Notes: a model not told the origin generated them from the letters alone. A stretch of DNA of 54,999 bases from Porogramme epimiltina (GCA_900155495.1 FTLJ01000460.1:1-54999); one strand, 5' to 3'. Positions 12,456-23,910 are shown, numbered from the stretch's first letter. Program-made: numbers and translations.

Positions 12456-12543
12456 GGCCTGGTGGTCTAGTAGTATGATTCCTTCTTAGGGCATTACATA
12501 AGCAATCTGGAGGAGGTCCCGGGTTCAATTCCCGGCCAGGCCC
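12456..12543 (+). tRNA. tRNA-Pro (AGG) with 16-nt intron
   Basis: Acceptor stem GGCCTGG (12456-12462) pairs perfectly with CCAGGCC (12536-12542), with discriminator base C at 12543. The A box starts TGGTCTAGTAG and the T-loop/B box is GGTTCAATTCC. The anticodon stem CCTTC (12481-12485) pairs with GGAGG (12509-12513), including one T-G wobble. The loop reads TT-AGG-G, then an intron at 12492-12507, then T. The intron lies directly after position 37, the canonical site for nuclear tRNA introns. The anticodon AGG decodes proline codons CCU and, through inosine, CCC/CCA. Mature length is 72 nt before CCA addition. Confidence 0.95.
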
Positions 12544-12546
12544 TTG

Positions 12547-12551
12547 TTTTT
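12547..12551 (+). terminator. Pol III terminator of tRNA-Pro
   Basis: A run of five T four bases after the tRNA discriminator base, the usual RNA polymerase III stop signal. Confidence 0.85.
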
Positions 12552-14295
12552 GCACTCATTAGATCCGCATATGTGGCGTGGCACGTCACGATCATTTGAT
12601 CAATCGCCCGTCATCCCACCGCGTGCGACGACACTCCTGAGTCAATTACGAGGAACGGTGGCCTCGGAATCCAACTTCCACGTTTGGTACTTCAATGCCT
12701 TGCCACCGAAAACTTCCCTAAGCATCCCCTCTCTCAGTGAACCCTTTTGTGCCTCTGACCCGCTCACCTTTCCCACCTATTCGTTTACTTGGATTCTGTA
12801 ATGATATATTCTGCAGCAACGTGCTCCATTCAAGTCCCGAATACCTCAGACTAGACAGGAGCAAGACGGTCTCAGCTACCCCTTCGCCATGTGTGGCGGT
12901 TTTTTTTTCACTCATGCCAGGTTCGTGAGATATGTACAGGTGAGCTGAGCTTTTTCAACTACGACTCGTTGGTACTGACCTATGCGATAGTTGGACTGCT
13001 CCGGTTTGGAGGGGTCAAACCCGTATGCACATGGCGATCTGTACTGCAGCTGCAGCCTGCCGTGATGCGCCGCTGAAATCAGGGCCCTCGCTCTGTTGTA
13101 TCAATCGTGGGTTCCCGCAAGGGTGGAGAAGCTCGTCCTTTGGTGGGAACGTTTTGCGTACATGCCCCGCCTCCCAACACGTGGAGTCCGCAGTCACTTG
13201 TATCTTATCCTAGGAGTGATGTAGACGGTGCTCTACTAGTGCCACTGTCAAATCGCGTGCTACACGCTGGCACTGCTCACGGTCATCGTCACAGGTATGT
13301 ACGATGGATATGTAGACACGCTCTTGATGAATGCTATGCAAGGTTAACTTGATCCTCGTAGTATCAAGATACTATGTTCTGGACTACTCAGGCTCGACAA
13401 ATATCACCCTTTCCACATTTCAACGGCCTATTACGGTGAACTTTCGGCGCGAACGCCCTGCGCAGGCTGATGTACTATCTCGGTCAGTCCTAGTCGGCTC
13501 TTCGAGTTGCCGCATTCATATACTTGTTGCCATAACAGTTCCACGAATCGCGACCAGATACCGATATGCCATCTGCACAGCTCTCAGACGACTCAGACAA
13601 GTCCGACATCTGTGCTCTACACTGCATCACACGAACCTGATACAGAGCGCACATAGGAATACGAAGGTACAGACAGCGTGCAATGATGATCTGGTCGTGG
13701 TTTTTGCTCGCTTCTTGGTTTCTGACATGTATATGTGGCTAAACTTATATTACAGGCTTTATAGTTCTTTCGCAGCTATGTCAATCGAAGAGAGGGTGAC
13801 TCGAGCTCCGCGCTCGGACACAACTCGGAACCGCAATATCCGGAATACTAAGGATTCCACCTAGGCGTCAGAGAGTATATCCAAAATTCGACATGGTGAG
13901 TCTCCTCCACGTGTTTCCCCAACCGATACGCTCACTGTCCCGTCTGTACGCACCACTCACTCGGCAAAGTAATGGTGTGTAGCTCTTCCATTCACTATCC
14001 GTTCACTCCGGTCTACTCTAGGTCCATCTTCATTCAGAACTTTAACACTACACGAAAACTCCAAACAAAAGACGGCCACGGAATATCTTATATTGTATAG
14101 CCTCAAGTTTCGGCTGGTGCGGCCAGTGAGTATCTGGTCTGCTTGTGGTTGCATTTATTCGCGAAGCTCAACACCTTTAGATGAAAAAAAAAACAAAACA
14201 TTCTTCAATGCGCAGCTCATCGCCCAACCTCTTTGGGAATTTCTTCTAGCTGTACAGGGTTTTCCGACTATCCGGGGTCTTCCGCCGAGCGAGCG
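12552..14295. other. Gene-poor region
   Basis: No convincing coding sequence. A 177-codon plus-strand frame at 13331-13864 is composition-driven and has no recognisable motif or splice context. Some plausible splice signals occur around 13300-13370, but I could not assemble a gene that stays open. A decayed gene cannot be excluded. Confidence 0.4.
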
Positions 14296-14302
14296 TATAA
14301 GT
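14296..14302 (+). promoter_or_regulatory. TATA-like box of the seven-exon gene
   Basis: TATAAGT lies 92 bp upstream of the chosen start codon at 14388, followed by a pyrimidine-rich stretch (CTCACCCCCTCG, CCCCTTCATATC) as is common before fungal transcription starts. Confidence 0.5.
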
Positions 14303-14387
14303 ACTAGACCCATAACAAGGACGTCTCCATCTCACCCCCTCGTGAGATTCTCTTTGTCCCCTTCATATCATTTTCACTTCCTCGCGG

Positions 14388-15569
14388 ATGGACTCTCCCG
14401 CTGTGAGCGATACCATTGCTGCCCTTCTGACGAGGAATTGCTCATCTCTATTATTATGAATACACAGGACCCAGACTTGGATTCGGACGCGGCCTTTATT
14501 ATTCCCACAACTTCGGGGTCGCCCATGACTCCTAATATGTCTGATACTGTGACAATACTAGTATCTCAGCGTCAGGGTCTTCTTTATATCCGTGGCTATG
14601 TGAGTAGCGTGTCACTTCCCTGGCAACCTTGTACACGTCAGCTAATGATACGGGTTTGTACAGGATCTGCCTATGTTCATCAGCCAGCCTGTTAGGATGT
14701 GGCCTGTGCACGCCAATAGTGGAGTCCCCTACGTACGTTTGGTTCCCATGTCACATCGTACCTCGCCTCCATTTAATGACTGATCAAGTAGGGTTCCGCT
14801 ATCCGCCCCTCTCAGATTGAAGGTAGCAGTCCTCCTGGTGCGTCGATTGCAGGTCCGGACTCCCGACCCCCCTCCACCATCCCCTCCATCATCGTTCCTC
14901 ATACGAATATCAAGGTATGCGTGGTCGTTAATGTAGCCCCAGTGACCCATAAATGACATATTACGCACAACAGATATTGGCACAAACACTTTATACTAAC
15001 ACGGGTGCCTCCGCTCATCACAGCCTTTCTCCCGTAATCAGCCTTATGAACATCAGCATGAAAGATGCCTCTGATGCTCATTTCCAAAACCTTCCTTCTC
15101 ATGGTCAACCAGTATTCCCAGATGATGTAGAATTGGGTCGAAAGATTACGGTGCGGTTTCAGGTGCGGCTGTGGCGAACTTGAATCTACAAAATACTCAC
15201 TATCAATACCGTGTAGTTTGTTGGGCACCAAGACTATAACCATCAGGCCAATCTTCTCTCCACTAGGTTCAACAGACCCACGCGTGGTCGACTGGCGCAT
15301 ATCATTGCAAAGGAGTTTCGGCGTTACCTCGTAAGCCCACTTCCACCACGACAGTACTTTCACAAGTTTAAAATATCCATGACTGGTATCTCATTTTCGT
15401 CGACAATCCAACGCCATAGGACCATGAGAGGAAAGCCGGGAATCCACTACTCTCCATGAGCGGTAGAGAGTTGCTCCTCGAAGAATGTGTGCTTGTGGAG
15501 GCCTTCCATAGGTCCCATGGCACTATTCAACCTTCCATCGGGGAAAGGCTGCCAATAGGCAGCCTGTAA
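14388..15569 (+). CDS. Uncharacterised protein, seven exons, all introns phase 0
   Basis: Exons 14388-14402, 14468-14599, 14664-14732, 14792-14914, 14974-15162, 15217-15330, 15420-15569, coding 263 aa. All six introns are GT-AG (donors GTGAGC, GTGAGT, GTACGT, GTATGC, GTGCGG, GTAAGC) and all fall between codons. No stop occurs in any exon, which is hard to get by chance. The protein begins MDSPA-DPDLDSDAAFI. It has a Ser/Pro-rich middle (SSPPGASIAGPDSRPPSTIP) and a better-ordered C-terminal part (RGRLAHIIAKEFRRYL, GRELLLEECVLVEAFHRS). No signal peptide or membrane segment is seen. I do not recognise the family and propose no function. An alternative start is the ATG at 14456, inside intron 1, which gives a protein one residue shorter. 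Confidence 0.72.
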
Positions 15570-16561
15570 CGGAGATATCATTCATCTCTACCCCCGGACT
15601 CTGGTAGGACTTTGATTGGACTGCTACGAACATCACGATCACTATTGCTCTGGACTCGGACAACCCGTCGGCGGTCGCCAAACAATGACTATGATACCCA
15701 TGACGCTGTGGCTTAGTTACTATCCAATTCAGTTGCTATTCAAATACTTATACCCTGTTACGCTGTCGAATCGAGGAGATCGGCGGAAAGCGATGGCGGT
15801 TTAGGCAATCAACGTACAACGTTTAACGTTGCTAACATGTCGATCGGGGCCACGGCCAGATTCATCTCCTCGGATCATACCGGCACAGTTGTGCCGGATC
15901 GACCGGATCGGCGACAACTGTTTTTACTGCTCCCCTTTGCCGCCTCGAGTAGCTGAATCGGCCACTCTGCCTCTTTCCTATCACTCTACTTAGCTTCTCT
16001 GCATGCTAGAGTCCTCTCGCATGGATCCTGCATGTGGTATTTAGGGCCGTTCGGAGTCATGTGCCTTGGCAACTCCGGGGAACCTCCACTGACCGGAGAT
16101 GACAAGCCGTGGGTACTGAGCATCGAGTACCCGAAACGTGAAGAATGTACAAGGCGAGCGAGACAGTCATAGACGTCACGTAAGTTTTTGCAGAGTTCTT
16201 GTCCTTCAGCCTCTAACCGTACTTCGGACCGGAACAACACAGTCTAATTATTCGCGCCAGGTGCCATAATGAGTCCACATGAGAGATGCCATGCTTGACG
16301 GGCCGGAGTGCCTCTTTTGTGTGCGCGGCATCAAGCTCTTTACCATTCTCAGTAGGTGGTCACCTATCCCCGTCTTTCCCGTGAAACGACGGCATTGACT
16401 ATACGGTGCTTCTTCCCAGCTTCCGGCATGGTGGCACGTCATAAGTCCGCCGCTAAGGGTGTCCCTACATCGGATGTTCGCCGGCTGTCATGTCATCGAC
16501 CTCATGCAACCGTCTTCCTACGCCAAATTTGCCGTCGAGGGTCTCGACAACCCGCCGAGAG
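15570..16561. other. Intergenic region, no gene seen
   Basis: About 1 kb between the uncharacterised gene and lipase 1. A near-palindromic patch occurs around 15878-15918 (GGCACAGTTGTGCC with GATCGACCGGATC). No reading frame with support was found. Confidence 0.45.
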
Positions 16562-16568
16562 TATAAAG
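16562..16568 (+). promoter_or_regulatory. TATA box of lipase 1
   Basis: TATAAAG begins 68 bp upstream of the lipase 1 start codon, a typical fungal core-promoter spacing. Confidence 0.65.
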
Positions 16569-16629
16569 AGAGTCTCCGAACTACAGCACGCCTCAACGGC
16601 TTGATTCTTCTAGCCTCAGTCCGGTTATC

Positions 16630-17980
16630 ATGGCCTCTGCTCTCCAACGCACAGTTGCGCTCTTCGCCACGCTTTCCGCAGCACTCGCTATTCCCGCTCC
16701 GTCACCTTCATGGAGACGACAGGATTCGGGGAACATCACTGCGCTATCCTCTGCTCAAATATCGGCGTTCAGGCCCTACACCCACTTCGCGAGCACATCA
16801 TATTGCCAGCCCTCGACGACACTCGCGTGGAACTGCGGTGCAAACTGCGACGCAAACCCAACATTCAAGCCCACCGCATCGGGCGGAGACGGCGCTCTCA
16901 CACAGTTTTGTGCGTTCGCTTCTATTTCCGCGGATTATCCCGCTCCACACTTCGCCGCTCTTGGTCTTAGCTAATCATTGATGCATGCAGGGTATGTCGG
17001 CTTCGATCCCGCGCTCGGCGAAGTTATTGTGGCGCACCAGGGTACCGACACAAGCAAACTGTGAGCATGTCTTTCCCACGCGGATCGCGGCTGTGAAATC
17101 CCGCGACGGCTCTAATTAATGTTTCCGGCCTCTCCGTCCAGGCTCCCCGTCTTGACCGACGGTGATTTTACCTTGACGCCGTTGGATCCCAACTTATTTC
17201 CTGGTGTCGGGATACCAATCCTGGTCCACAACGGCTTTGCCGCAACGCAGTCGAGGTATGGTAGCGTCATTCACAATGTCTAACCCAATCCTTTCATCAG
17301 CTAACACGTCATCGGCTGCCGTTAGGTCCGCTCCGGATGTTCTGGCCGCTGTAAATACCACGTTGCAGCAGTTCGGAACTCGTAAAGTCACGGTGGTCGG
17401 GCACTCCCTTGGTGAGATACCGGCCACTTTCACATGGTCGATATATGTCGTACTCATTTTCTGCCTCAACAGGTGCCGCTATTGCCCTCCTTGATTCGGT
17501 CTTTCTACCGCTTCACCTCCCCAGTGATGTAGCTGTGCGCTTTGTGGGGTACGGTCTGCCTCGCGTGAGTCGTCTTTCCTTTCGCACTGCCACGATGTCG
17601 CTTTCCAAGCTGACATAGTTGGATTTTGACGTATGGGTAGGTCGGAAACCAACAATTCGCGGACTTTGTTGACGCCCAAGGGCGGTCGGTTACGCACATT
17701 GGCAACATGGAGGATCCAGTTCCTATCGTTCCTCCTATCTTCCTAGGATACCACCACCCCAGTGGTGAGATCCATATTGAAGAGTCCGGCGAATGGGTTG
17801 CCTGCCCTGGTACGTGCATTAGAACTTTGCAGTCTTGTGTACCTTTCGTTCATTCTTGCTGTCGTGTGAACAGGTCAAGATAATCCGAGCAGCCAGTGCA
17901 TAGTTGGTTCCGCAAATCTCGTCAAAAACAACGAGACTAACCACGATGGCCCATATGATGGCATTGAAATGGGATGCTGA
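16630..17980 (+). CDS. Secreted class-3 lipase, copy 1
   Basis: Seven exons: 16630-16909, 16991-17060, 17142-17255, 17326-17411, 17473-17564, 17641-17809, 17874-17980, coding 305 aa. A signal peptide is evident (ALQRTVALFATLSAALAIPAP). The alpha/beta-hydrolase fold of the Lipase_3 family follows: YCQPSTTLAWNCG, WYVGFDPALGEVIVAHQGTD, and the nucleophile elbow GHSLG around residue 180. The likely catalytic Asp lies in NMEDPVPIVPP and the His in YHHPSGEIHI. Cysteines are placed for disulfides. It probably hydrolyses acylglycerols or similar esters outside the cell. The gene is a tandem paralogue of the lipase at 21539: both have seven exons, and exons 2-6 have identical lengths (70, 114, 86, 92 and 169 nt). 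HET-A lies between them on the opposite strand. Confidence 0.94.
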
Positions 17981-18148
17981 GCGGGATAACGATAATCTTC
18001 GCTGTCTATTACGTGGGATCCCCTGATAGATCTGTAATTGGTGTCCACACAGCAATATACACCAATTGCACCCTCCAGCACGTTTCTCAAGATGGACAAA
18101 AGATGTGATCATTCCCGCATGACGTGATAAAGGTAGCTGGGGTATCAG

Positions 18149-20413
18149 TTAGTCATGGTCGTCGCCTCCAGCGTCGATCACGATAGCAATATCATCATCT
18201 GAATCCGAGTCGGCATTCTGGGGTCCCATCGTTTCATCCCAGTCCTCCATTGTATCGACATTCCCGCCCACAGTCCTACCAGCTGTGTTCCCATCCTCAT
18301 CTCCCAATGCTCCCGGGTTCGCAGATCTATTACTAGAAGAGGGCGCCACTTCAAAGATATCCGCAGCCAGAGAAAATAGCGCGGGATATCGCGGTGAGCC
18401 TGGACAATGGCATGTCACTGTCAACTGCAGTACCTTCGTCTCTACCCTACCCACAGTAGCAGCTTGACCAGGTGCCGCGGGTGGAGAGGGCAATGGAAAG
18501 CGCCGTGTCCGTGCGATCTTGCTGGAGCCGCCCGCACGGTCCCAGTCATCCACGGCTGTATGTTCCCCTGGGACTGGGTCGTCTAGAGGCTCAAATATCC
18601 CATCAAATCCGGAATCACGAGACACGGCTACTGGCAGTGCCGTCTTTCGTGGGGCATCATTGGGCGCCGCATTGATAGAGAGTGCGACGTTGAAGGTATC
18701 GTCGACTTTAGGTTCCCTCAAGGTCCGAGTCGAAACAACACTGTACGACGCATGTAGCGAGTTAATGCCTTCGAACTGTAGTTTGTAGTATCTCTGTGTG
18801 TAAAATGTGACGACGAGTGTGTGTTCTGAGCCGGAGACCATGAACGCGTGGTCGGTCGTAAGAGCGTAATTGTAGTCAAGACGGGAGACGGGTGATGCAT
18901 AACGCGAGTTGAGCGACATAATGAAGCGCTGACCGCCGATGCACATTGGATACTGTTCCTTTGGTCTAAACCAGAAGGTCCCATAACGGAAGGGAGGCTC
19001 CATTTCGAGTTTGGGCAGATCAATCGATTCCAGTGGTTCTCCTGAGGCTGGTCGGGTCAAGAATGGGATTAGAGCTAGTCGATGTGCAATGAAGAATTCT
19101 GAAACTTCATATTGGTAGCTGTTTGAGATATACCGTCGTGGGGCGACTCGGCGGCGTAGTGGGAGGTACATAAGACGTGAGAAGGTGGAGGTGGATGGTA
19201 CAATGCCAACTTGGGCCATTTCAGGCCAACGACGGTATTGATCATCGTCGCTGCGGTCTTTGTCGCGTCTGCGGGATATGGGCACTCCGCCTACAGTGTG
19301 CACGTCCTCTTCTTCTCCCTCTGGAACCGCCAAAATCAGGGCGATCAGGTGATCTTTGTGTTCGGAGCATGCCAATGGCACTATTTTCACGGCGCTGTCG
19401 AAGGGGCCGTCGACCAAATATGGCAGGTTAGAGCGGATGCCGTAGGGTGTCACGGAGAAGATAGGTGGAGGAATAGTACCACGGTCGCGCGCTCGAAGTG
19501 CTGTGGAGAATTTCGCCCTGCTTAGAGCCTCGATACGACCTGATCGTGAAAACGCCTTGGGGGACACAGCTAGGAGTGCTCGTAGCTGCCTAGTATGAAT
19601 GTGGAAATCCTCTGGCTGGCCGGGTGACTGGTCCCAAACGAAGATACTTTGATCAGGAATGGTTCTAAGAATTTCCTCTTGGAGTCGGATGAACGCCTCG
19701 CGACCTTCGCCATAGATAGTTGGCATCCTGACCCCGAAGATTCCCATGAGCGAGTAGGCCTCGTCCTCCTTGCGCGTAGTGACCCGCTTCGACGCCCAGA
19801 ACATTCTCCGTGCGACACTCACGGAGTTTAAGGGCTTTTTGAGAGTAAGGATGTCCCTGTCGATGCCGGTAATCTCCTCAATGACGCCGGCCAGGCTGTG
19901 TTTCCCACCAATGAGCTGCCATTCGTCGGAGAAGAAGAGGACCATCTCAGGTGCAATCAGCTCTTGAAGCGTCCATCCGCGTGTGAACCATACGCTCTTG
20001 CAAAATGGCGACTTGCGCTCGGTTGGGTCGTCATCTCCGCTCACGTCTGGGAGGGCAGCGTAGCATATTGCGGACCGGCTATACCATAGGAACATTGAGT
20101 TGATCGCCTCGGACAGCTCAGCACTGCTTGTCTTGTCGATGCAGCACGAGTCGATCCAGACGAGCTCGAGTCCATCCGCGCGGGCGCGCTCACATGTGTG
20201 ACGGATTTTCGAGGACAAGCGCGTTAAGACGGCGTCATTAGACGGGGAAGAACCTTCGGCTTGTTGAACGCGCACTTCATCTTGGATTTTGAGGAGATCT
20301 TGGTAGGATTGTTCGCCTTCCCTCGCCCACACGTGCGACAGGATAGCGTACTTGACATTCTCCGGATCTTCTTCCCAGTGGAAAAGCCCGGTACGAGCAT
20401 GGAGAAGTCGCAT
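18149..20413 (-). CDS. HET-domain protein A, acidic C-terminal tail
   Basis: Single coding exon, 754 aa from the ATG at 20413 (MRLLHARTGLFHW). This start matches the other HET genes here; the 18 upstream codons belong to a 5'UTR intron. The HET domain occupies about residues 20-240: YAILSHVWA, LVWIDSCCIDKTSSAELSE, WFTRGWTLQELIAPE, VARRMFWASKRVTTRKEDEA and YSLMGIFGVRMPTIYGEG. HET domains trigger growth arrest or cell death during vegetative incompatibility in fungi and are proposed to be TIR-related. The extension carries the shared blocks LLAVSPKAFSRSGRIE, VTPYGIRSNLPY and FFIAHRLALI. Unlike its paralogues it lacks a C-terminal membrane segment and ends in an Asp-rich tail (DSDSDDDIAIV). It lies tail-to-tail with lipase 1. 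Confidence 0.93.
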   Translation of the reverse strand: MRLLHARTGLFHWEEDPENVKYAILSHVWAREGEQSYQDLLKIQDEVRVQQAEGSSPSNDAVLTRLSSKIRHTCERARADGLELVWIDSCCIDKTSSAELSEAINSMFLWYSRSAICYAALPDVSGDDDPTERKSPFCKSVWFTRGWTLQELIAPEMVLFFSDEWQLIGGKHSLAGVIEEITGIDRDILTLKKPLNSVSVARRMFWASKRVTTRKEDEAYSLMGIFGVRMPTIYGEGREAFIRLQEEILRTIPDQSIFVWDQSPGQPEDFHIHTRQLRALLAVSPKAFSRSGRIEALSRAKFSTALRARDRGTIPPPIFSVTPYGIRSNLPYLVDGPFDSAVKIVPLACSEHKDHLIALILAVPEGEEEDVHTVGGVPISRRRDKDRSDDDQYRRWPEMAQVGIVPSTSTFSRLMYLPLRRRVAPRRYISNSYQYEVSEFFIAHRLALIPFLTRPASGEPLESIDLPKLEMEPPFRYGTFWFRPKEQYPMCIGGQRFIMSLNSRYASPVSRLDYNYALTTDHAFMVSGSEHTLVVTFYTQRYYKLQFEGINSLHASYSVVSTRTLREPKVDDTFNVALSINAAPNDAPRKTALPVAVSRDSGFDGIFEPLDDPVPGEHTAVDDWDRAGGSSKIARTRRFPLPSPPAAPGQAATVGRVETKVLQLTVTCHCPGSPRYPALFSLAADIFEVAPSSSNRSANPGALGDEDGNTAGRTVGGNVDTMEDWDETMGPQNADSDSDDDIAIVIDAGGDDHD

Positions 20414-20418
20414 ACGAA

Positions 20419-20471
20419 CTAAGCAGGGGGGTGGGTGGGTTCGTGTGTACATGAAAATAATGAACACTTAC
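20419..20471 (-). other. 5'UTR intron of HET-A
   Basis: On the minus strand, donor GTAAGT at 20471 and acceptor TTAG at 20419, followed by five bases and then the ATG. The same layout precedes HET-B, C, D and E, which supports both the intron and the start codon. Confidence 0.7.
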
Positions 20472-21470
20472 AATACAGTCTTTTAAGAGGTGACGTTTAT
20501 GTAGAGAGAGGACGCTATAAGGACAGAATGATAACGCTGAGATGATAGGCGACGGAGTCGAAAATAGAGGTGGCGCCTCTCTGTGGTTCATCAAAGCTGA
20601 CCTAATATACGTTCTCACCGAGGACAGTTCTGAGCTCATTGCGTATGAGATTGAGTCCTTTGGCACTCATGGGCTCCATCGGATTCATGAATCGAGTGGA
20701 GAGAAAGTGTGTATTTATAAAGCGGGCCAGCGTGCTTGGAACAGCCGACCCTGGTCACGTGACTCTCCCCCAAGCTGGAACGGCGTTCCCGGTTGATGCC
20801 GACTCGGAGTTATCGGACTAGTAATCGATTCTTTGAGTCTTGAGATATCACGAGTGCGGTTTGGACTGAATCTCGGCTCCTCACCTTGAAGCTATTGGAA
20901 CTTGTGAGTGAATAGAACCGCATTCCTTTGCTCAGTTACAATTGCTAATTTAGTGGGAGTAGGCGATAAAATGACCACGAGTGACGACAGATGCCGTCTA
21001 CTACGTGGCAACGAGGCTCTCTGCACCCTCTCTCCCAGTCGAATGGACAGTCTATTCATAGCATGGATGCTATTTCCAAGGAAAATGCTTCCTCTCATGG
21101 ACGCCTGAGGTTCCCTGCGCCCTTTGAAGCGGCCTTTGTCAATGTGCCTTTTGGGTCGCCTGCTCTTCGAACATCTCCACGAGGTCGCTTATCGTTTAGT
21201 ATACCGTTACCTTCCGGTACCTCTGCTGCGTCTATTCAGATGCAAAATCACGTTCTCGGTGTATGGCTCATTAATTCAATCTTCCGTGGAAACTGGCTAT
21301 GTCATTGACGATAAGGCATTCTAGTGTCACAGGTCCTCAAGTGATATGTCGGGAAACGCTTTCGAAATCAAGCACATAGGGCTCCGGTGTCTCAAGGTTA
21401 TCGCCCAAGACGTCCATTGTAACAATGCGAGTGAGCACCGACGAGGTATTTCTGTGCTACGCTTTCTGGA
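20472..21470. other. Divergent promoter region between HET-A and lipase 2
   Basis: About 1 kb between the divergent HET-A (-) and lipase 2 (+). A palindromic TTTATAAA occurs at 20714-20721. No coding sequence with family motifs was seen. Confidence 0.45.
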
Positions 21471-21473
21471 GCA

Positions 21474-21479
21474 TATATA
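21474..21479 (+). promoter_or_regulatory. TATA box of lipase 2
   Basis: TATATA about 65 bp upstream of the lipase 2 start, the same spacing as in lipase 1. Confidence 0.6.
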
Positions 21480-21538
21480 CCTTCATTGAACTCCGGTCCC
21501 GCCAGAACCTAACCCTCCGGGTCCTGGGCCTAGACACC

Positions 21539-22925
21539 ATGTCCTACTTCTCTCGGGTACTTCTCCTCGGTGGTCTCACCCTGTCAGCCATACTCCCCGC
21601 CTCGTCCACGTCGTCGCAAAATCAAAGTTCCGAGCGCATTTCCCCTCTGTCAAGCGCGGAGGTCGCCGCCTTCAAGCCGTACACGCAGTTCGCAAACGCG
21701 GCGTACTGTCAGCCTTCGACGACGCTCGCATGGAACTGCGGCGCGAGCTGCTCGGCGAACCCGACGTTCATGCCCGTCGCATCGGGCGGCGACGGCGCCG
21801 TCACCCAATTTTGTGCGTCCCTCCTCCGCTCGCTTCCCGGCACCCGCCTGCCGGGACTCTTACATTCAGCGGCATGGTTTCGGCGACGCTGACAGCCGGC
21901 ACGACGGCCCACAGGGTACGTCGGCTTCGATCCCGCGCTCGGCGAAGCCATCGTCGCCCACCAGGGCACGGACGCGACGAAGATGTGAGTGGCCCAGACC
22001 GCGCGGTCGCACGCCGCGTGCCCGCTGTGAACCGTCGAGCTCGGCGAAACGCTAATCTCGGTCTTCCGGCCCAGCCTCGCCGACGTAACCGACGCGGAGG
22101 TCAAGCTCACCTCGCTCAACGCGACGTTGTTCCCGGGCGTGGGGCACGCGATCTCGGTCCACACGGGGTTCGCTGGGGCCCAGTCGAGGTACGTCTTGCC
22201 GCGTGCTTCGGGGCGGCTCGCCGTGCTTACGAAGTGGTGGTGATCATTTGTAGGTCCGCTCACGCGGTGCTCAACGCCGTGAATACGACCCTGGGCAAGT
22301 TTGGGACCAGTAAGGTCACTGTTGTGGGCCACTCGCTCGGTGAGTTGCCCGTTTGCCTCCGATTGAGCATAACGAACGTGAGTTAATCATGGTCGATGAC
22401 GTCATGACTATTTTAGGTGGTGCTATTGCTTTACTCGACTCGATATACCTGTCACTCCACCTCCCTTCCAATGTCACCGTGCGCATGGTGTCCTACGGCA
22501 TGCCACGCGTACGTCCCTCCTCGAAGTACTGCTGCGGAATCGGCCCGTGCACTAACCCATGCGCCCGCTCCTCGTGCATGTGTCGCAGGTCGGCAACAAG
22601 GCCTTCGCAGACTTCGTCGACGCGCGAGGCCGGCCCGTGACCCACATCACTAACAAGCACGACATAGTCCCCATCGTCCCTCCCATCGCGTTCGGCTACC
22701 ACCACCCCTCTGGCGAGGTGCACATCGACCTGGCCGGCACTTTCTTGAACTGTCCAGGTGCGAACACAGCAGAGTGGTTGTCCGTACACTGACCTGACTC
22801 CCGCGTCTCCAGGGCAGGACAACCCGAGTGGGGAATGCAGCACGGGCTCCACGTCGCTATTTACGGGTAGCATCGTGGACCACATCGGCCCGTACGACGG
22901 CGTTGAGATGGGCTGCTTGGTGTAA
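21539..22925 (+). CDS. Secreted class-3 lipase, copy 2
   Basis: Exons 21539-21812, 21915-21984, 22075-22188, 22254-22339, 22417-22508, 22589-22757, 22813-22925, coding 305 aa. Signal peptide: YFSRVLLLGGLTLSAILPASS. Lipase_3 hallmarks are AAYCQPSTTLAWNCG, WYVGFDPALGEAIVAHQGTD, GHSLG, the Asp-containing NKHDIVPIVPP and the His-containing YHHPSGEVHID. The exon structure matches lipase 1 except for small length changes in the first and last exons, so the two arose by tandem duplication. The third positions of this copy are visibly more GC-rich than those of lipase 1, which may mean different expression levels or divergent base drift. Both copies keep the full catalytic triad. Confidence 0.95.
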
Positions 22926-23910
22926 ACCTTCTAGAGAGAGCGGCGATGGCCCTATCAGAGCTCTCAGGTACGTTATTAGAAGGTTCGATGCCCCCACTGT
23001 TCCCCGGCATAGCCCCTTGCAGAAGTAGAAGGAGGTGTCCGCCGCATGTACCTATGGGCGTAGTTGGCAGATGGAACGTACCGGCTTCTTGTCATTTATG
23101 CGGAATGCATTGGATTTTGATTTAGACTTCGCAGAGCCTCGATATAGGGGGCTAAGAGAGTCGGGGCGGTACAACCCCCTTGCATGAATGTTGAACCATA
23201 TGTTCCAACCTTCCAATTACCCCTATGCTATCCGACGTCGGCGTGCTCATAAGACGGCTGACCGAAAGAGAAGCGTATACGTCAGGCATATACCTCCGTT
23301 TAGACCGCCATCATCCCAGCATCTCATATATCAAGGCCCCCAGTATCCGGATGGCCCTGTTGGTCCCCGAAGCTGCACTGCAGAGACCCTATCTGGGGAA
23401 GCAGAAAATCGCGCGACGTTCCGAGTCGAGGAAGCAGCACAGGACGCTCGCTGCCTTTACCGACGGGCAGGTGACGTGTGGGAGCATCGGCGCACCGTAT
23501 GTTGGATCCGAACATAACATCCCTAGGACTTCGCGCTTGTCTTGAACCCCGTATCCTAGAACCCACGCTGTACTCGGTGTCAGGGGTTTGGAAGGAGGCT
23601 GTTCCGCCACCACCCCCTCTACACCCCTGCAGCCGGCCTTATGCGGGGATTATCAGGTTGCGCAGGTACTTGGGCCACCCACGAATGACCACCTGAACGT
23701 AAACCAATCGATAGCAGCATAGCAATGGTACGTAAAACGGGAAACCCAAGAAAGCCGAGAACCTATGTAAGTACTGCCCAGCCGGTACTGGTCAGCGCCC
23801 CGCCACGACCCTGGTAAACGGCACGCTGACGTACCTGGTACACACAATCGTACACGCGCACCGCCCTCCCGCCCTCATCCGCCCTCATCCGCCCCAATAA
23901 ACCACCCCGG
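22926..23910. other. Convergent intergenic region, no gene seen
   Basis: About 1 kb between lipase 2 and the FAD monooxygenase, which converge. A direct repeat of CGCCCTCATC lies near 23870-23890. No supported gene. Confidence 0.45.

Noticed and set aside
13331..13864. 177-codon plus-strand frame
   Set aside because: No family signature; the frame starts without a plausible promoter and is rich in rare residues.
22900..22996. T-loop-like GGTTCGATGCC near the end of lipase 2
   Set aside because: T stem does not pair and no anticodon or acceptor arms are found upstream.
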